From an uncultured Clostridia bacterium (GTDB lineage: Bacteria; Bacillota; Clostridia; Oscillospirales; Ruminococcaceae): a stretch of DNA of 56,344 bases. Below the pieces are notes generated by a model, which worked only from the letters and a program-made list of their open reading frames with translations, was not told the origin of the DNA and ran no database searches. The position numbers and the translations under genes were made by a program. The DNA is taken from assembly GCA_947629905.1 (NCBI GenBank), contig CANRFM010000014.1:1-56344 (forward strand), read 5' to 3'. Numbering within the stretch: the first letter of the stretch is position 1; every line of letters begins with the position of its first letter. Shown one piece after another: positions 16,712-25,715 of the stretch.

Positions 16712-16920
16712 ATGCAAATTTGGCTGTATATCAGGCAAATCGTATGTTCAGAATTGCGAAAGGGTACGAGCAGGTGACAAAAACCATACGTATCCCGGAA
16801 CCCGTGGCGGAACAGCTGGACAAGCTTGCCGCCGAAAACAATATTTCTTTCAATCAGCTTGTGAACCAGTGCATCCAATTCGCACTCAACTCACAGGATA
16901 ACCGGGACGACGCACAGTAA
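16693..16920 (+). CDS. Small ribbon-helix-helix (CopG/Arc-like) protein
   Basis: A 75-residue protein whose residues 29-66 (TKTIRIPEPVAEQLDKLAAE and NISFNQLVNQCIQFAL) fit a ribbon-helix-helix DNA-binding fold of Arc/CopG type. The GGAGGTG upstream is about 15 nt from the chosen ATG, longer than usual, so an internal start at 16744 (MFRIAKG) is possible, although it has no ribosome site. No toxin gene partner is adjacent. The leader can fold over the start. Confidence 0.7.
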   Translation: MAVCSGNANLAVYQANRMFRIAKGYEQVTKTIRIPEPVAEQLDKLAAENNISFNQLVNQCIQFALNSQDNRDDAQ

Positions 16921-17036
16921 GCGCACCGGGTTCACAGCTTTTCCGCATACACTGTCAAACTCTGCTCCTGCCGGATGGCGGGGGCAGTTTTCTGTATGCC
17001 ATGTCTCCAAAAAAATGCGCCCGCTGCATTTTCCTG

Positions 17037-17065
17037 TTGCAAATTGCCGCAGAATATGTTATAAT
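17037..17065 (+). promoter_or_regulatory. Promoter of the acyltransferase-like gene and ymdB
   Basis: TTGCAA (17037-17042), 17 bp, TATAAT (17060-17065), about 31 nt before the ATG at 17097. Confidence 0.8.
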
Positions 17066-17096
17066 AGATATATCATCACAAAAAGGAGTGAAAGAC

Positions 17097-18581
17097 ATGG
17101 CAAAAAACAGAAATCTCGGCGTTGACATTCTCTGCTGTCTGGGTGTTGTTTTCCTGCTCGGCGTGCAGTATATGAATGCGGTCGGATTTATGGAACAGCC
17201 GATAGGCTCCTATTACGCTGCCATGCCGGTTGCTGTCCGGTTTTTCTGCCTGTCCGGTGCAATGCTGCTCTCTGCCGGAACGGGCTATGTCCTGTGCGGT
17301 AAAAAATTCTCAACAGGCTATTTCCGGATCTTCCTGCGCCTGATCTACGTGTATCTCATCTGTTCGCTTGCGGCACTGGGGATGCGTGCGCTGTTTTTAC
17401 AGGAAGATATGGCATACGCAGAGGCAGTACAGTCGCTCCTGCAATTCACCGCCACCGAAACCGGACGGTTTGCAGGGATGTACTTCGGGCTGCTGCTTGC
17501 TGCACCGTTCCTGAATGCTGCCATTTACGGTCTGAAAACGCAGAAAGCATGCCGCATTTTCGTGATCTTGGCGGCAGCCGTCTCGACTTTGCAGCCCATG
17601 CTGCTGATTTCGGATGTTTATATTATTCCGGCATGGTGTAAAGGACTGTTCCCCATCGCTGCCTACCTCGGCGGCGCTTACATGAAACGCTACCAGAAAA
17701 AAAAGCAAGCCCCTCTGTGCGTGCTTGCTATCCTCCTGCTGATCGCCGTGCAGACAGCGGTCGTCCTGTTCGTATGTCTGCCGTCCGGAAGCCTGCCGTC
17801 CGTTCCGCAGCTGGACAGCATGGCAAGTCTCCCGTGCTGCCTGATCGCCCTGTGTCTGCTGCGCCTGTTCCACAGCAAAAAGAACGGCAGCGGCAGCGTG
17901 CATCGCTTTTTTGCAGGTGCGGCTGGCGGTGCGTTGGCAGCCCTGCTGCTTGGCGACCCGATGATCGACTGTATGCTGCCGATGATCGATGAACGCTTTC
18001 CGGGGACAGATCTGCAATTATGGGCAGGATTCGGCATTGTGCCTGTACTGTTCATCATCTGCTGCGTGTGCGGCTTGCTGCTGCAATTGCCGCTGTTCGG
18101 TGTCCGTTCCCTGTTCCAGAGTGAGGAAGCCGAGGAAGAGGAGGAGGAAGAAAAGCCCCGCCGCAAAAAGAAAGAGGACGTTGTCGTCCCCCGCCGTATC
18201 CTGACACAGCCCGCCCGTACCCGTGTGGAAAACAACCCCCGGCATACAATTCTTGTCCCCGTGGCACAGCCGGAACGCTCCGTGAAGCTGACACAGCCGG
18301 ACGAGGAAGACCCGCCGGGCGTGCATGAAGTCTCTGTCTCTGAACCCCCGGAGGATATTCTCCCGGAATCTGCCTATGTGCCGGAAGAGTCCCCCGAACC
18401 GGAAGAAACCGTCTCCGGCAATACGGCAAAGCTCTATATCCCCAAAAATGCCCGTAAACAGCCGCAAAAGCCCATGACCGTGGAGGACATTCTCGGCATT
18501 GAGAAAAAACAGCCGGAACCCGAGCCCCCCAAGGACACCACATCATCCATCCATGACCTGCTCAACAGACTGAGCAAATAG
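17097..18581 (+). CDS. Acyltransferase-3-like membrane protein with charged tail
   Basis: A 494-residue membrane protein. Residues 1-350 hold about ten hydrophobic segments in the style of the acyltransferase 3 family, which acylates extracytoplasmic carbohydrates (opening NLGVDILCCLGVVFLLGVQY). The usual His and Arg catalytic motifs of the family are not clear, so activity is uncertain. From about residue 355 the protein is cytoplasmic, first Glu-rich, then Arg/Lys-rich, then Pro/Glu-rich, ending in EDILGIEKKQPEP...IHDLLNRLSK. The start at 17097 has AAAAAGGAG upstream. ymdB follows 8 nt downstream. Confidence 0.62.
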   Translation: MAKNRNLGVDILCCLGVVFLLGVQYMNAVGFMEQPIGSYYAAMPVAVRFFCLSGAMLLSAGTGYVLCGKKFSTGYFRIFLRLIYVYLICSLAALGMRALFLQEDMAYAEAVQSLLQFTATETGRFAGMYFGLLLAAPFLNAAIYGLKTQKACRIFVILAAAVSTLQPMLLISDVYIIPAWCKGLFPIAAYLGGAYMKRYQKKKQAPLCVLAILLLIAVQTAVVLFVCLPSGSLPSVPQLDSMASLPCCLIALCLLRLFHSKKNGSGSVHRFFAGAAGGALAALLLGDPMIDCMLPMIDERFPGTDLQLWAGFGIVPVLFIICCVCGLLLQLPLFGVRSLFQSEEAEEEEEEEKPRRKKKEDVVVPRRILTQPARTRVENNPRHTILVPVAQPERSVKLTQPDEEDPPGVHEVSVSEPPEDILPESAYVPEESPEPEETVSGNTAKLYIPKNARKQPQKPMTVEDILGIEKKQPEPEPPKDTTSSIHDLLNRLSK

Positions 18582-18589
18582 GAGGTTTC

Positions 18590-19354
18590 ATGAAGCTGCT
18601 CTTTATCGGGGACGTGGTCGGCGATGTGGGCTGCCGCTTCCTGCAAAAAAAACTCCCCGCCCTGAAACGGGAACTGGGCGTGGATATGACCGTCGTCAAT
18701 GGGGAAAATTCCGCCGACGGCAACGGCATCACCACCTTTTCTGCCCGGCAGCTCAAACAGGCAGGTGCGGACATCATCACCACAGGAAACCACGCATTTC
18801 AGCGAAAAAACGAACTCCGGCTCTTCGATGACCCCTGCATCCTGCGCCCTGCCAATTATGGTTCAGCCTGTCCGGGCAAAGGTGTAACGGTCTACGACAT
18901 GGGCAGCCTGCGGGCAGCCGTCATCAACCTCATGGGCGTGCTGTACATGGAACAGCTCGACAACCCCTTTGACACGGCAGACCGTTTGCTTCAGGAACTG
19001 GACACGCCGCTGATCTTTGTAGATTTCCATGCCGAAGCCACCTCGGAGAAACGGGCGCTGGGCTTCTACCTTGCCGGACGGGTGACAGCCGTTCTGGGGA
19101 CACATACCCACGTGCAGACGGCAGATGCCTGTATTTTAGAGGGCGGTACAGGCTATCTCACGGATGCCGGCATGACGGGCGTGGAACATTCCGTGCTTGG
19201 CGTGGACAGGCAGACGGCAATTGACAGACTGCACCTGCACCTCCCCATTCGCTTCCGGGAGGCAGAGGGGCGCTGCTTCCTGAACGGTGTCGTGGTCGAA
19301 GCTGAAAAAAAATGTGGTAAATGTACAAAAATCACCCCCCTGATTGTGAGATGA
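18590..19354 (+). CDS. ymdB: YmdB-family metallophosphoesterase
   Basis: A 254-residue protein of the TIGR00282/YmdB family, which acts as a phosphodiesterase on cyclic nucleotides in Bacillus. Metal-binding motifs are visible: GDVVGDVG, NGENSADGNG, TTGNHAF, DFHAEATSEK and LGTHTHVQTAD, and TDAGMTG is also conserved. Length is normal. AGGAGG overlaps the end of the upstream gene. It is placed before spoVS, as is common in clostridia. Confidence 0.93.
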   Translation: MKLLFIGDVVGDVGCRFLQKKLPALKRELGVDMTVVNGENSADGNGITTFSARQLKQAGADIITTGNHAFQRKNELRLFDDPCILRPANYGSACPGKGVTVYDMGSLRAAVINLMGVLYMEQLDNPFDTADRLLQELDTPLIFVDFHAEATSEKRALGFYLAGRVTAVLGTHTHVQTADACILEGGTGYLTDAGMTGVEHSVLGVDRQTAIDRLHLHLPIRFREAEGRCFLNGVVVEAEKKCGKCTKITPLIVR

Positions 19355-19377
19355 TTCACAAAATTTGCGTATTGCTA

Positions 19378-19406
19378 TTGCATTTTACAGCAAAGTGTAG
19401 TATAAT
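19378..19406 (+). promoter_or_regulatory. Promoter of spoVS
   Basis: TTGCAT (19378-19383), 17 bp, TATAAT (19401-19406), about 72 nt before the ATG. It looks like a vegetative sigma-A promoter. Confidence 0.8.
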
Positions 19407-19477
19407 AGTATATGAATAAAACCATAGCACATTTTTTATTCAATAAGCACAAAAAATGTACAAACAAGGAGGCTCAT

Positions 19478-19738
19478 ATGGAAGTTTTGAAGGTATCTTC
19501 CCGTTCTGTCCCGAACTCAGTAGCAGGTGCTATTGCAGGTGTCATCCGGGAAAACAAGGGTGTGGAAATTCAGGCAGTCGGTGCAGGTGCAGCCAATCAG
19601 GCGATCAAGTCTGTTGCCATTGCAAGAGGCTATCTTGCGCCGATCGGTATTGACCTGATCTGCATTCCGGCTTTCACCAGCATTCAGATCGATGGTGAAG
19701 ACCGCACAGCGATCAAGCTGATCTGTGAACCCAGATAA
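19478..19738 (+). CDS. spoVS: Stage V sporulation protein S
   Basis: An 86-residue SpoVS of the Alba-like fold. The family signature is evident: MEVLKVSSRSVPNSVAGAIA, VEIQAVGAGAANQAIKSVAI and IDLICIPAFTSIQIDGEDRTAIKL. AAGGAGG six bases before this ATG decides the start over a longer frame. SpoVS affects septation and spore formation in Bacillus but is also kept in non-sporulating clostridia. The vegetative-type promoter suggests a role outside sporulation here; that is an inference. Confidence 0.96.
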   Translation: MEVLKVSSRSVPNSVAGAIAGVIRENKGVEIQAVGAGAANQAIKSVAIARGYLAPIGIDLICIPAFTSIQIDGEDRTAIKLICEPR

Positions 19739-19763
19739 AAGGCAGCAGGTGCTGCGGATACAA

Positions 19764-19795
19764 CAAGACCCCGGTGTCAAAGCATCGGGGTCTTG
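19764..19795 (+). terminator. Terminator of spoVS
   Basis: CAAGACCCCGGTG pairs with CATCGGGGTCTTG around a 6-nt loop. The T run follows a few bases later. The minus-strand glycan operon ends at 19797, so it may serve both. Confidence 0.85.
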
Positions 19796-19796
19796 C

Positions 19797-20141
19797 TTAT
19801 TCTTTTTTCGACAATCTGTCGATCGCATTGGTGTTGAGTTTGGCAGTGAGTTTCAGGCGGCTGATCTCTTTTTCTGCCGCATCGAGTTCTGCCGCACACC
19901 GCCCGAAGCGCTTGATGTTGCGCTCCTGTTCGGCTTGCAGGGCAGCGACCTGCTGTTCCAGTCCGGCAATTTTCTCCAGTGCATCCCCCAATTGCCCGGC
20001 AAGCAGCTCCACCTGTGTGGTAAGTGTCTGCACCTGTGAAGCAAGCTGCGCATTCAGGGCATTCTGCCGTTCCCCAAATTCCCTGAGCGTCTGCCCGGTC
20101 TTGCCAAGCCCGGAAGAAGCCCCGTATGTTTTGGTTTTCAT
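19797..20141 (-). CDS. Small coiled-coil protein
   Basis: A 114-residue soluble protein, almost entirely heptad-repeat coiled coil (for example LASQVQTLTTQVELLAGQLG and LEQQVAALQAEQERNIKRF). No catalytic or membrane segment is seen. It is the last gene of the glycan operon, 12 nt after the reductase gene, with GAGAAAGG before the ATG. It could be a scaffold or chain-length ruler for the glycosyltransferases, but that is speculation from position. Confidence 0.75.
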   Translation of the reverse strand: MKTKTYGASSGLGKTGQTLREFGERQNALNAQLASQVQTLTTQVELLAGQLGDALEKIAGLEQQVAALQAEQERNIKRFGRCAAELDAAEKEISRLKLTAKLNTNAIDRLSKKE

Positions 20142-20153
20142 CCTTTCTCTCCT

Positions 20154-21098
20154 TTATGAAATGCCGAAATTCCGCCGGTTATGCTCCAACATCGTGTACA
20201 GTGTCTCCTGCAGCGGATATTCCGGCTGCCACCCGGTATCTGCCTGTAACTTGCTAATATCCGCCTCGATGACAGGCACGTCCGAAGGGCGCATCCGGGC
20301 AGGGTCCTGTTCCACGGCAATGGATTCCCGGCTTAACGACAGCAGCGTATCGAGCAATTCCTGAATGGAAACAGCTTTTCCGCTGCCGACATTGTACGTC
20401 TCCCCGGCAAAGCCCTTTTCCATGAGGAGCGTATACGCCCGCACCACATCCCGCACGTCCGAAAAATCCCGCCTTGCCGTGAGATTGCCGACCCGCAGCA
20501 GCGGCGGGCGCAGTCCGGCTTCGATTTCAGCGATTTGCAGTGCAAAATCCGCAGCCACAAACTGCGGTGTCTGCCCCACCCCGATATGATTGAACGCCCG
20601 CACCATGACGACCGCCATCCCGTAAGCCCTCGCATAGATCGTACCAAGCATATTCTGACAGGCTTTTGTCATGGCGTAGGGATTCCCCGGGCGGAGGGGT
20701 TCGCTCTCGGCAATGGGGGTCTCCGCTTTCCGGATGCCGTACTCCTCCCCCGAACCGATCAGCAGAATGCGTGGGTAGTAGTCCGGAATGCACCGCACCG
20801 CTTCGAGCAAATGCAGCGTGCCCAAAACATTCACCTGAATGGTCGCTTCCGGCTCTTTCCACGAAACGGCAACAGAACTCTGCGCCGCAAGGTGATAGAT
20901 CTGTGCCGGTCTGTGCTCCCGGAGCAGATTGCAGACAGCATTCTGCGAAGCAAGGTCGAGGTCAAATTCCTCCACGCCGTCTATAGAGATCCGCTCTTTC
21001 GGCAGCTTTGTCGCACCGGGCTGTTTTCCCTCTGTCAGAAGCTGCCGGAGCAGATACTTCCCCACAAAACCGCCTGCGCCAATGACAAGTGCATCCAT
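20154..21098 (-). CDS. NAD(P)-dependent sugar reductase, Rmd-like (GDP-4-keto-6-deoxy-mannose reductase)
   Basis: A 314-residue extended short-chain dehydrogenase with nucleotide motif VIGAGGFVGKYL and the active-site pair in NPYAMTK. The C-terminal RPSDVPVIEADISKLQADTG is typical of GDP-4-dehydro-6-deoxy-D-mannose reductases. With gmd in the same operon it should make GDP-D-rhamnose. GDP-L-fucose synthase is less likely, since its epimerase features are not evident. The start MDALVIG has AAGGCGG upstream; the longer frame would overlap the next gene. Confidence 0.8.
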   Translation of the reverse strand: MDALVIGAGGFVGKYLLRQLLTEGKQPGATKLPKERISIDGVEEFDLDLASQNAVCNLLREHRPAQIYHLAAQSSVAVSWKEPEATIQVNVLGTLHLLEAVRCIPDYYPRILLIGSGEEYGIRKAETPIAESEPLRPGNPYAMTKACQNMLGTIYARAYGMAVVMVRAFNHIGVGQTPQFVAADFALQIAEIEAGLRPPLLRVGNLTARRDFSDVRDVVRAYTLLMEKGFAGETYNVGSGKAVSIQELLDTLLSLSRESIAVEQDPARMRPSDVPVIEADISKLQADTGWQPEYPLQETLYTMLEHNRRNFGIS

Positions 21099-21111
21099 AC
21101 CGTTCCGCCTT

Positions 21112-22218
21112 TCATCCGTGTAGTACAGCAAAGATCTGCCGCATGATCTTCCGGCTGTCATAAACTTCCCGAACCCGCTGTGCAGCGGCTTTTCCATAGG
21201 TCTCCCGGAGTGCCGGGTCGTCTGCTAATTTCTGTATCGCTGCCGCAAGGGCATCCGCATTTAGCGGCGGCACGGTCAGCCCGGTTTTCCCGTGCAGGCT
21301 GACATAGGGGACACCTGTCGGGAGCGCCGTGTTGATCACAGGCTTCCCGTAAACCATAGCCTCCTGCTGCACGATCCCGAACGCTTCGGAATTTGCCACG
21401 GACGGCAGCACCAGCATATCGCAGTCCGAGAAGGCAGCCTTGAGGTCTTTGTCGCTCAGTTTCCCCAAAAAATGCACGGGCAGCCCCCTTGCTTTCTGCC
21501 GCAGTTCCTCCTCCTGCGCCCCCGTGCCGCAGAGGAACAGTTCACAGCCCCGTACCATATGAAACGCTGCCAGCAGTATATCCACGCCCTTATAATAGAC
21601 GAGCCGCCCCACGAAAAGCACCTTGCAGCTTGCCGGATCCTGTAATTGCCCGGTGAGGAGCGGTCTCCGCTCCGCCGAAAGGTAGTGCCCGATGTCGAGC
21701 GGATAGGGGATGACATGGCATTTTTCCCGGAACGCCGGCAAAAACGAGGAACTGTTGATATGTCCCTCCGTTGCCGTGATGATGGCATCCGCCCGCTGCA
21801 AAAAGCGCAGCAGTACCGGCTGATAGAATTTGAGCAGCGTTTTCTGCCGGATGACATCGCTGTGCCATGCGATCACGACCCGGCACTTGCAGCCCGAAAG
21901 CAGACAAGCCACATCGCCCGGCGGAAACGGCGTGTGTATCTCCACCACATCCGCCCATGCCGCCAACTCCCGGAATTTCCGGAAAAAGGAAAACGAGACC
22001 GGACAGGAAAAATACGTCCCCCAACTCCCGCAGCGGATAATTTCCACACCGTTGTCCCACTCTGTGGAAAAACCGCCCCGTTCCTGACAGACGAGGACTT
22101 TCACCTCCGCATCCGGAAAATTTGCAAAATGCGCCGCCCGCTGTGCGACAAGCGTTTCAATGCCGCCGATGTGGGGCGGGTAGAATTTGTTGACCTCAAG
22201 AATTTTCAGCCGTTCCAT
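21112..22218 (-). CDS. GT4 glycosyltransferase
   Basis: A 368-residue GT-B enzyme of family 4. The N-terminal acceptor domain starts KILEVNKFYPPHIGGIETLV, and the donor domain carries FVGRLVYYKGVDILL and the E-x7-E type segment NSEAFGIVQQEAMVYGKPV. It probably transfers mannose or D-rhamnose from a GDP donor, judged from manC-gmd-rmd in the operon. The gene lies 9 nt after the next glycosyltransferase. Confidence 0.9.
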   Translation of the reverse strand: MERLKILEVNKFYPPHIGGIETLVAQRAAHFANFPDAEVKVLVCQERGGFSTEWDNGVEIIRCGSWGTYFSCPVSFSFFRKFRELAAWADVVEIHTPFPPGDVACLLSGCKCRVVIAWHSDVIRQKTLLKFYQPVLLRFLQRADAIITATEGHINSSSFLPAFREKCHVIPYPLDIGHYLSAERRPLLTGQLQDPASCKVLFVGRLVYYKGVDILLAAFHMVRGCELFLCGTGAQEEELRQKARGLPVHFLGKLSDKDLKAAFSDCDMLVLPSVANSEAFGIVQQEAMVYGKPVINTALPTGVPYVSLHGKTGLTVPPLNADALAAAIQKLADDPALRETYGKAAAQRVREVYDSRKIMRQIFAVLHG

Positions 22219-22227
22219 GTGTATCCC

Positions 22228-23367
22228 TCAAAAAAGCTCCGTGTATACAGCATACAGGGCAGCGGCACTGTTTTCCCATGTGAATTGTTTCGCCCGTGCA
22301 AGCCCGTCCGTCCGCAGCCTTGCCCGGAGCGTTTCATCCGTGAACAACTGCCGCAGCCCGTCCGCAAGGGAAGCCGTGTCCTCCGCATTGACATAGACAG
22401 CCGCCTCTCCGGTCACTTCCGGCAGAGAAGCCGCATCCGACACCAGTACAGGCGTTCCGCAAGCCATCGCTTCGAGCGGCGGCATCCCGAACCCCTCATA
22501 CAAAGATGGAAACGTGAAAGCCAGCGCCCCGCTCATCAGAGCGCAGAGGTCTTCTTCTGCAACATAGTGCGTAAAAATGACCCGTTCCTGCAAACCGAGC
22601 GCCTGCACTTTCCGGAAAATGCTGTCATACAGCCACCCCTTTGCCCCTGCCAACACAAGCTGCGGCGGTTCGTCAAAGTCCCTGCAAAAGGCAGCATAGG
22701 CATCGATCAGGCGCTCCAGATTTTTCCGGGGTTCGAGCGTGCCGAGGTAGAGAAAATATGTCTCCCCCACCCCGTAAGCCGTCTGCACCCGGCGCAGTTC
22801 TGCCGCATCCGTGACCGGATGGAACCGTTCCACATCGACCCCGCACGGCACGACCCGGATCTTTTCGGTGAACTGCGGATAGTACTTCCCGATTTCGAGC
22901 CGTGAAAATTCCGAATCCGTCACAATCCGGTCAGCCCGTTCCATCGACCGCACAAGCCCGACATCGAGCATCTGTTTCGTGCGCCCCCGGACGGTTTCCG
23001 GGTAGGCACGGTAGACCATGTCATGCACCGTGACCACGGTCTTTCCCCCGACACCGGGCGGAACGATATAGTTGAAAAAGTGCGTGAGATCCTGCGCCCC
23101 GAAAAACCACCGGTAGGGGATCGGCACGAACGAAGAAACTGCCCGGTACGCATACGCCGAACCGAAAGCCCACTTCTGCCCGGCATTTTCCGCAAGGTAG
23201 GGCACAAGTTCCGCCTTGTGCTGCGCCAGATGCCGCAGGGCAAAATAATTGAGCGTAAAGCGGTCCTCCGGGTGACGGGCGATCATCGCCTTCACCTGTC
23301 CTGCCTCACAATAGCCGATACCCGTCATCTGCCCAAGCAGGGGCAGTGCATCGAATGCGATCCTCAT
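22228..23367 (-). CDS. GT4 glycosyltransferase, mannosyl/rhamnosyltransferase-like
   Basis: A 379-residue GT4 enzyme resembling WbdA/WbpY-type polysaccharide transferases. [20 protein letters not shown] is the donor-independent N-terminus, [20 protein letters not shown] and [20 protein letters not shown] form the donor site. The GDP-D-rhamnose enzymes nearby suggest the donor. Its start codon overlaps the stop of the small DivIVA-like gene by 4 bp, so the two are translationally coupled. Confidence 0.9.
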   Translation of the reverse strand: MRIAFDALPLLGQMTGIGYCEAGQVKAMIARHPEDRFTLNYFALRHLAQHKAELVPYLAENAGQKWAFGSAYAYRAVSSFVPIPYRWFFGAQDLTHFFNYIVPPGVGGKTVVTVHDMVYRAYPETVRGRTKQMLDVGLVRSMERADRIVTDSEFSRLEIGKYYPQFTEKIRVVPCGVDVERFHPVTDAAELRRVQTAYGVGETYFLYLGTLEPRKNLERLIDAYAAFCRDFDEPPQLVLAGAKGWLYDSIFRKVQALGLQERVIFTHYVAEEDLCALMSGALAFTFPSLYEGFGMPPLEAMACGTPVLVSDAASLPEVTGEAAVYVNAEDTASLADGLRQLFTDETLRARLRTDGLARAKQFTWENSAAALYAVYTELF

Positions 23368-23603
23368 AGCTTCCCGATCAGATCTGCGAAACAGGCTTCG
23401 ACATCTTCCTGCCGGAAGCCGCCTGTTTCCATCTGAAACGGTTCGTCCGCAATGCGCCGTGCCTCTTCGGCAGCCTGTTCCCGGAACATCGTGCCGCTCT
23501 CCACGGCATCCGCCAATGCCATCAGCGCATCGATCCGCTGCATCACCTGCGCCTTGTTATAGCCTTTCCGGAAAGTGGTGCGGCGGAGTTGTAATTCACC
23601 CAT
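23364..23603 (-). CDS. DivIVA-like miniprotein
   Basis: A 79-residue protein. TTFRKGYNKAQVMQRIDALM resembles the membrane-binding start of DivIVA/GpsB proteins (F-x2-GY-x4-V), and the C-terminus [19 protein letters not shown] looks like a second, weaker copy. Between them is a short helix. It is embedded between gmd and a glycosyltransferase with a 3-nt gap and a 4-bp overlap. Recruiting glycan enzymes to the septum or pole is possible but inferred from similarity by eye. Confidence 0.65.
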   Translation of the reverse strand: MGELQLRRTTFRKGYNKAQVMQRIDALMALADAVESGTMFREQAAEEARRIADEPFQMETGGFRQEDVEACFADLIGKL

Positions 23604-23606
23604 TGC

Positions 23607-24620
23607 TCACATCTCCGCTTTCACAAGTTCCATGTCATGGTGTACCATACGCTCCACCAGTTCCGCAAAGCTGATCTCCCGCTTCCAGCCGAGTTTCTCC
23701 TCTGCCTTTGCCGGGTTTCCGAGCAGCACATCGACCTCTGCCGGGCGGAAGAACTGCCTGTTGACCTTGACAACGACTTTACCCTCCGGTGTCCTGCCCA
23801 CTTCGTCAATGCCCTTGCCCTCCCACGTGAGGGGGATGCCTGCCGTCCGGAATGCAATTTCCGTAAATTCCCGCACGGTGCGTGTTTCGTTGGTCGCAAT
23901 GACATAATCATCCGGTGCATCCTGCTGTAACATCAGCCACATGGCACGCACATAGTCTTTGGAATGTCCCCAGTCCCGTTTCGAATCGAGGTTGCCCAGT
24001 TCCACGCAGTCCTGCACGCCAAGCTTGATCGCAGCAGCGGCATGGGAAATTTTCCGGGTGACAAATTCCAGACCCCGGCGTTCCGATTCATGGTTGAACA
24101 GAATGCCCGAACAAGCGAACATCCCGTAACTCTCCCGGTAATTTTTTGTAATCCAGTGTCCGTAGAGTTTTGCCACACCGTAGGGGCTTCGGGGGTAGAA
24201 GGGTGTCTTTTCCGTCTGCGGCATCTCCTGCACCAGCCCGAACATTTCGGATGTAGAAGCCTGATAGAAGCGGCATTCCGGCTTGACAAGGCGTATCGCC
24301 TCAAGCATATTCGTCACCCCGATGGCATCAATTTCAGCCGTACCAAGCGGCGTATCCCAGCTTGTCGCCACAAAGGACTGCGCTGCCAGATTGTAGACCT
24401 CATCTGCCTGTGAAATGCGCATAGCCGAGATCAGCGAAACGGGGTCGGTCATATCCGCATAGATCAGGTGAACCTTGTCCTTAAGGTGCGCAATATTGCC
24501 GTAATCGACCGTTGCCTTGCGCCGCCAGATCCCGTAGACTTCATAGCCCTTTTTTAGCAGCAGTTCTGCTAAATACGAACCGTCCTGCCCGGTAATGCCT
24601 GTGATAAGTGCGTGTTTCAT
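23607..24620 (-). CDS. gmd: GDP-mannose 4,6-dehydratase
   Basis: A 337-residue Gmd. ALITGITGQDGSYLAELLL is the signature NADP-binding start, followed by WRRKATVDYGNIAHL and the YGVAKLYGHW active-site segment. It turns GDP-mannose into GDP-4-keto-6-deoxymannose, the substrate of the Rmd-like reductase three genes downstream. GAGAAAGAG precedes the ATG. Length is normal for the family. Confidence 0.94.
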   Translation of the reverse strand: MKHALITGITGQDGSYLAELLLKKGYEVYGIWRRKATVDYGNIAHLKDKVHLIYADMTDPVSLISAMRISQADEVYNLAAQSFVATSWDTPLGTAEIDAIGVTNMLEAIRLVKPECRFYQASTSEMFGLVQEMPQTEKTPFYPRSPYGVAKLYGHWITKNYRESYGMFACSGILFNHESERRGLEFVTRKISHAAAAIKLGVQDCVELGNLDSKRDWGHSKDYVRAMWLMLQQDAPDDYVIATNETRTVREFTEIAFRTAGIPLTWEGKGIDEVGRTPEGKVVVKVNRQFFRPAEVDVLLGNPAKAEEKLGWKREISFAELVERMVHHDMELVKAEM

Positions 24621-24644
24621 GCTCTTTCTCCTCCTGAAAACTGC

Positions 24645-25715
24645 TTACAGCAGTGAAGTTTTCCCCTGTTCCCGCAGGGAAGATAGTATTTTCTTGATGT
24701 CCTGCGTACTGTTCTTGTTGCAGACAAGCAGGGCATCCGGTGTATCCACAATGACCATATCCTCCAGCCCCAGCACAGCGACCGTGCGTGCATCGGCGCA
24801 GACCGTACACCGCCGGGAATCCACGCTCACCACGTCCCCGGAGAACATATTCCCCTGCGAGTCCGTGGGGTTGATGCGTTCGAGGGCAAGCCAGCTTCCC
24901 ACATCATCCCAGCCGAAACTGCCGGGAATGGTGCAGATACTGTCCGCCTTTTCCATGATGCCGAAATCCACCGACTGCGCCGGCAGTTCACAGAATGCCG
25001 CATTCAGCACCGTCTCAAACTCCGGCGTTCCGTAGGCATCTGCGACCGGCATCAGCCCGTTATATAATTCGGGCATATATGCCTGCATATTGTACAGAAT
25101 GGAAGAGGCTTTCCAGATAAACATCCCGCTGTTCCAGAGGTAGTTGCCCTCTTTCAGGTAGGTACGTGCAGTCGGCAGATCGGGCTTTTCCACAAAGCGT
25201 TCCACCTGATAGACCCCGTTCCTGCCGCTGCCCCGGACATACTGAATATAGCCGTACCCTGTCTCCGGGTAGGTAGGCGTAATGCCGAGCGTGACCAGAT
25301 TTCTGCCATTTTCCGCAGCGAGCACCGCCCGCCGGAGCGTGTCAAGGTACATATCCTCCGACCGGATGAGATGATCAGACGGCAGCACGAGCATGACGGC
25401 ATCGCCGTATTTTTTCCGGATGACCGAAGCCGCAAGCCCGATACAGGGCGCTGTATTGCGGGGGCAGGGCTCGAAAAGCACATTCTCCGCCGGCAGTTCC
25501 GGGAGCTGTTCGGCGATCCGTTCCCGGTAAGCCGCATTCGTGACAAGATACACATCGTCCTGTGCCACAAGCGGTGCAAGCCGTCTGACGGTTTTTTGCA
25601 GCATCGTTTCCCCGTCCGAGGTGAGGGACAGGAATTGCTTCGGGCAGGAAGTCCGGCTTTTCGGCCAGAAACGTTCTCCCTTGCCCCCTGCCATAATGAC
25701 AGCGGTGAGTTTCAT
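24645..25715 (-). CDS. manC: Mannose-1-phosphate guanylyltransferase
   Basis: A 356-residue nucleotidyltransferase of the ManC/AlgA type without the C-terminal isomerase domain. MAGGKGERFWPKSRTSCPKQ is the GTP and sugar-phosphate signature, and FVEKPD with LWNSGMFIWKASSIL complete the site. It makes GDP-mannose, the starting point of the operon's pathway. Its ATG overlaps the stop of the initiating transferase by 4 bp. No phosphomannomutase is present in the window. Confidence 0.93.
   Translation of the reverse strand: MKLTAVIMAGGKGERFWPKSRTSCPKQFLSLTSDGETMLQKTVRRLAPLVAQDDVYLVTNAAYRERIAEQLPELPAENVLFEPCPRNTAPCIGLAASVIRKKYGDAVMLVLPSDHLIRSEDMYLDTLRRAVLAAENGRNLVTLGITPTYPETGYGYIQYVRGSGRNGVYQVERFVEKPDLPTARTYLKEGNYLWNSGMFIWKASSILYNMQAYMPELYNGLMPVADAYGTPEFETVLNAAFCELPAQSVDFGIMEKADSICTIPGSFGWDDVGSWLALERINPTDSQGNMFSGDVVSVDSRRCTVCADARTVAVLGLEDMVIVDTPDALLVCNKNSTQDIKKILSSLREQGKTSLL

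Noticed and set aside
16693-16920. Antitoxin of a type II toxin-antitoxin pair
   Set aside because: No toxin gene lies next to this ribbon-helix-helix protein on either side.
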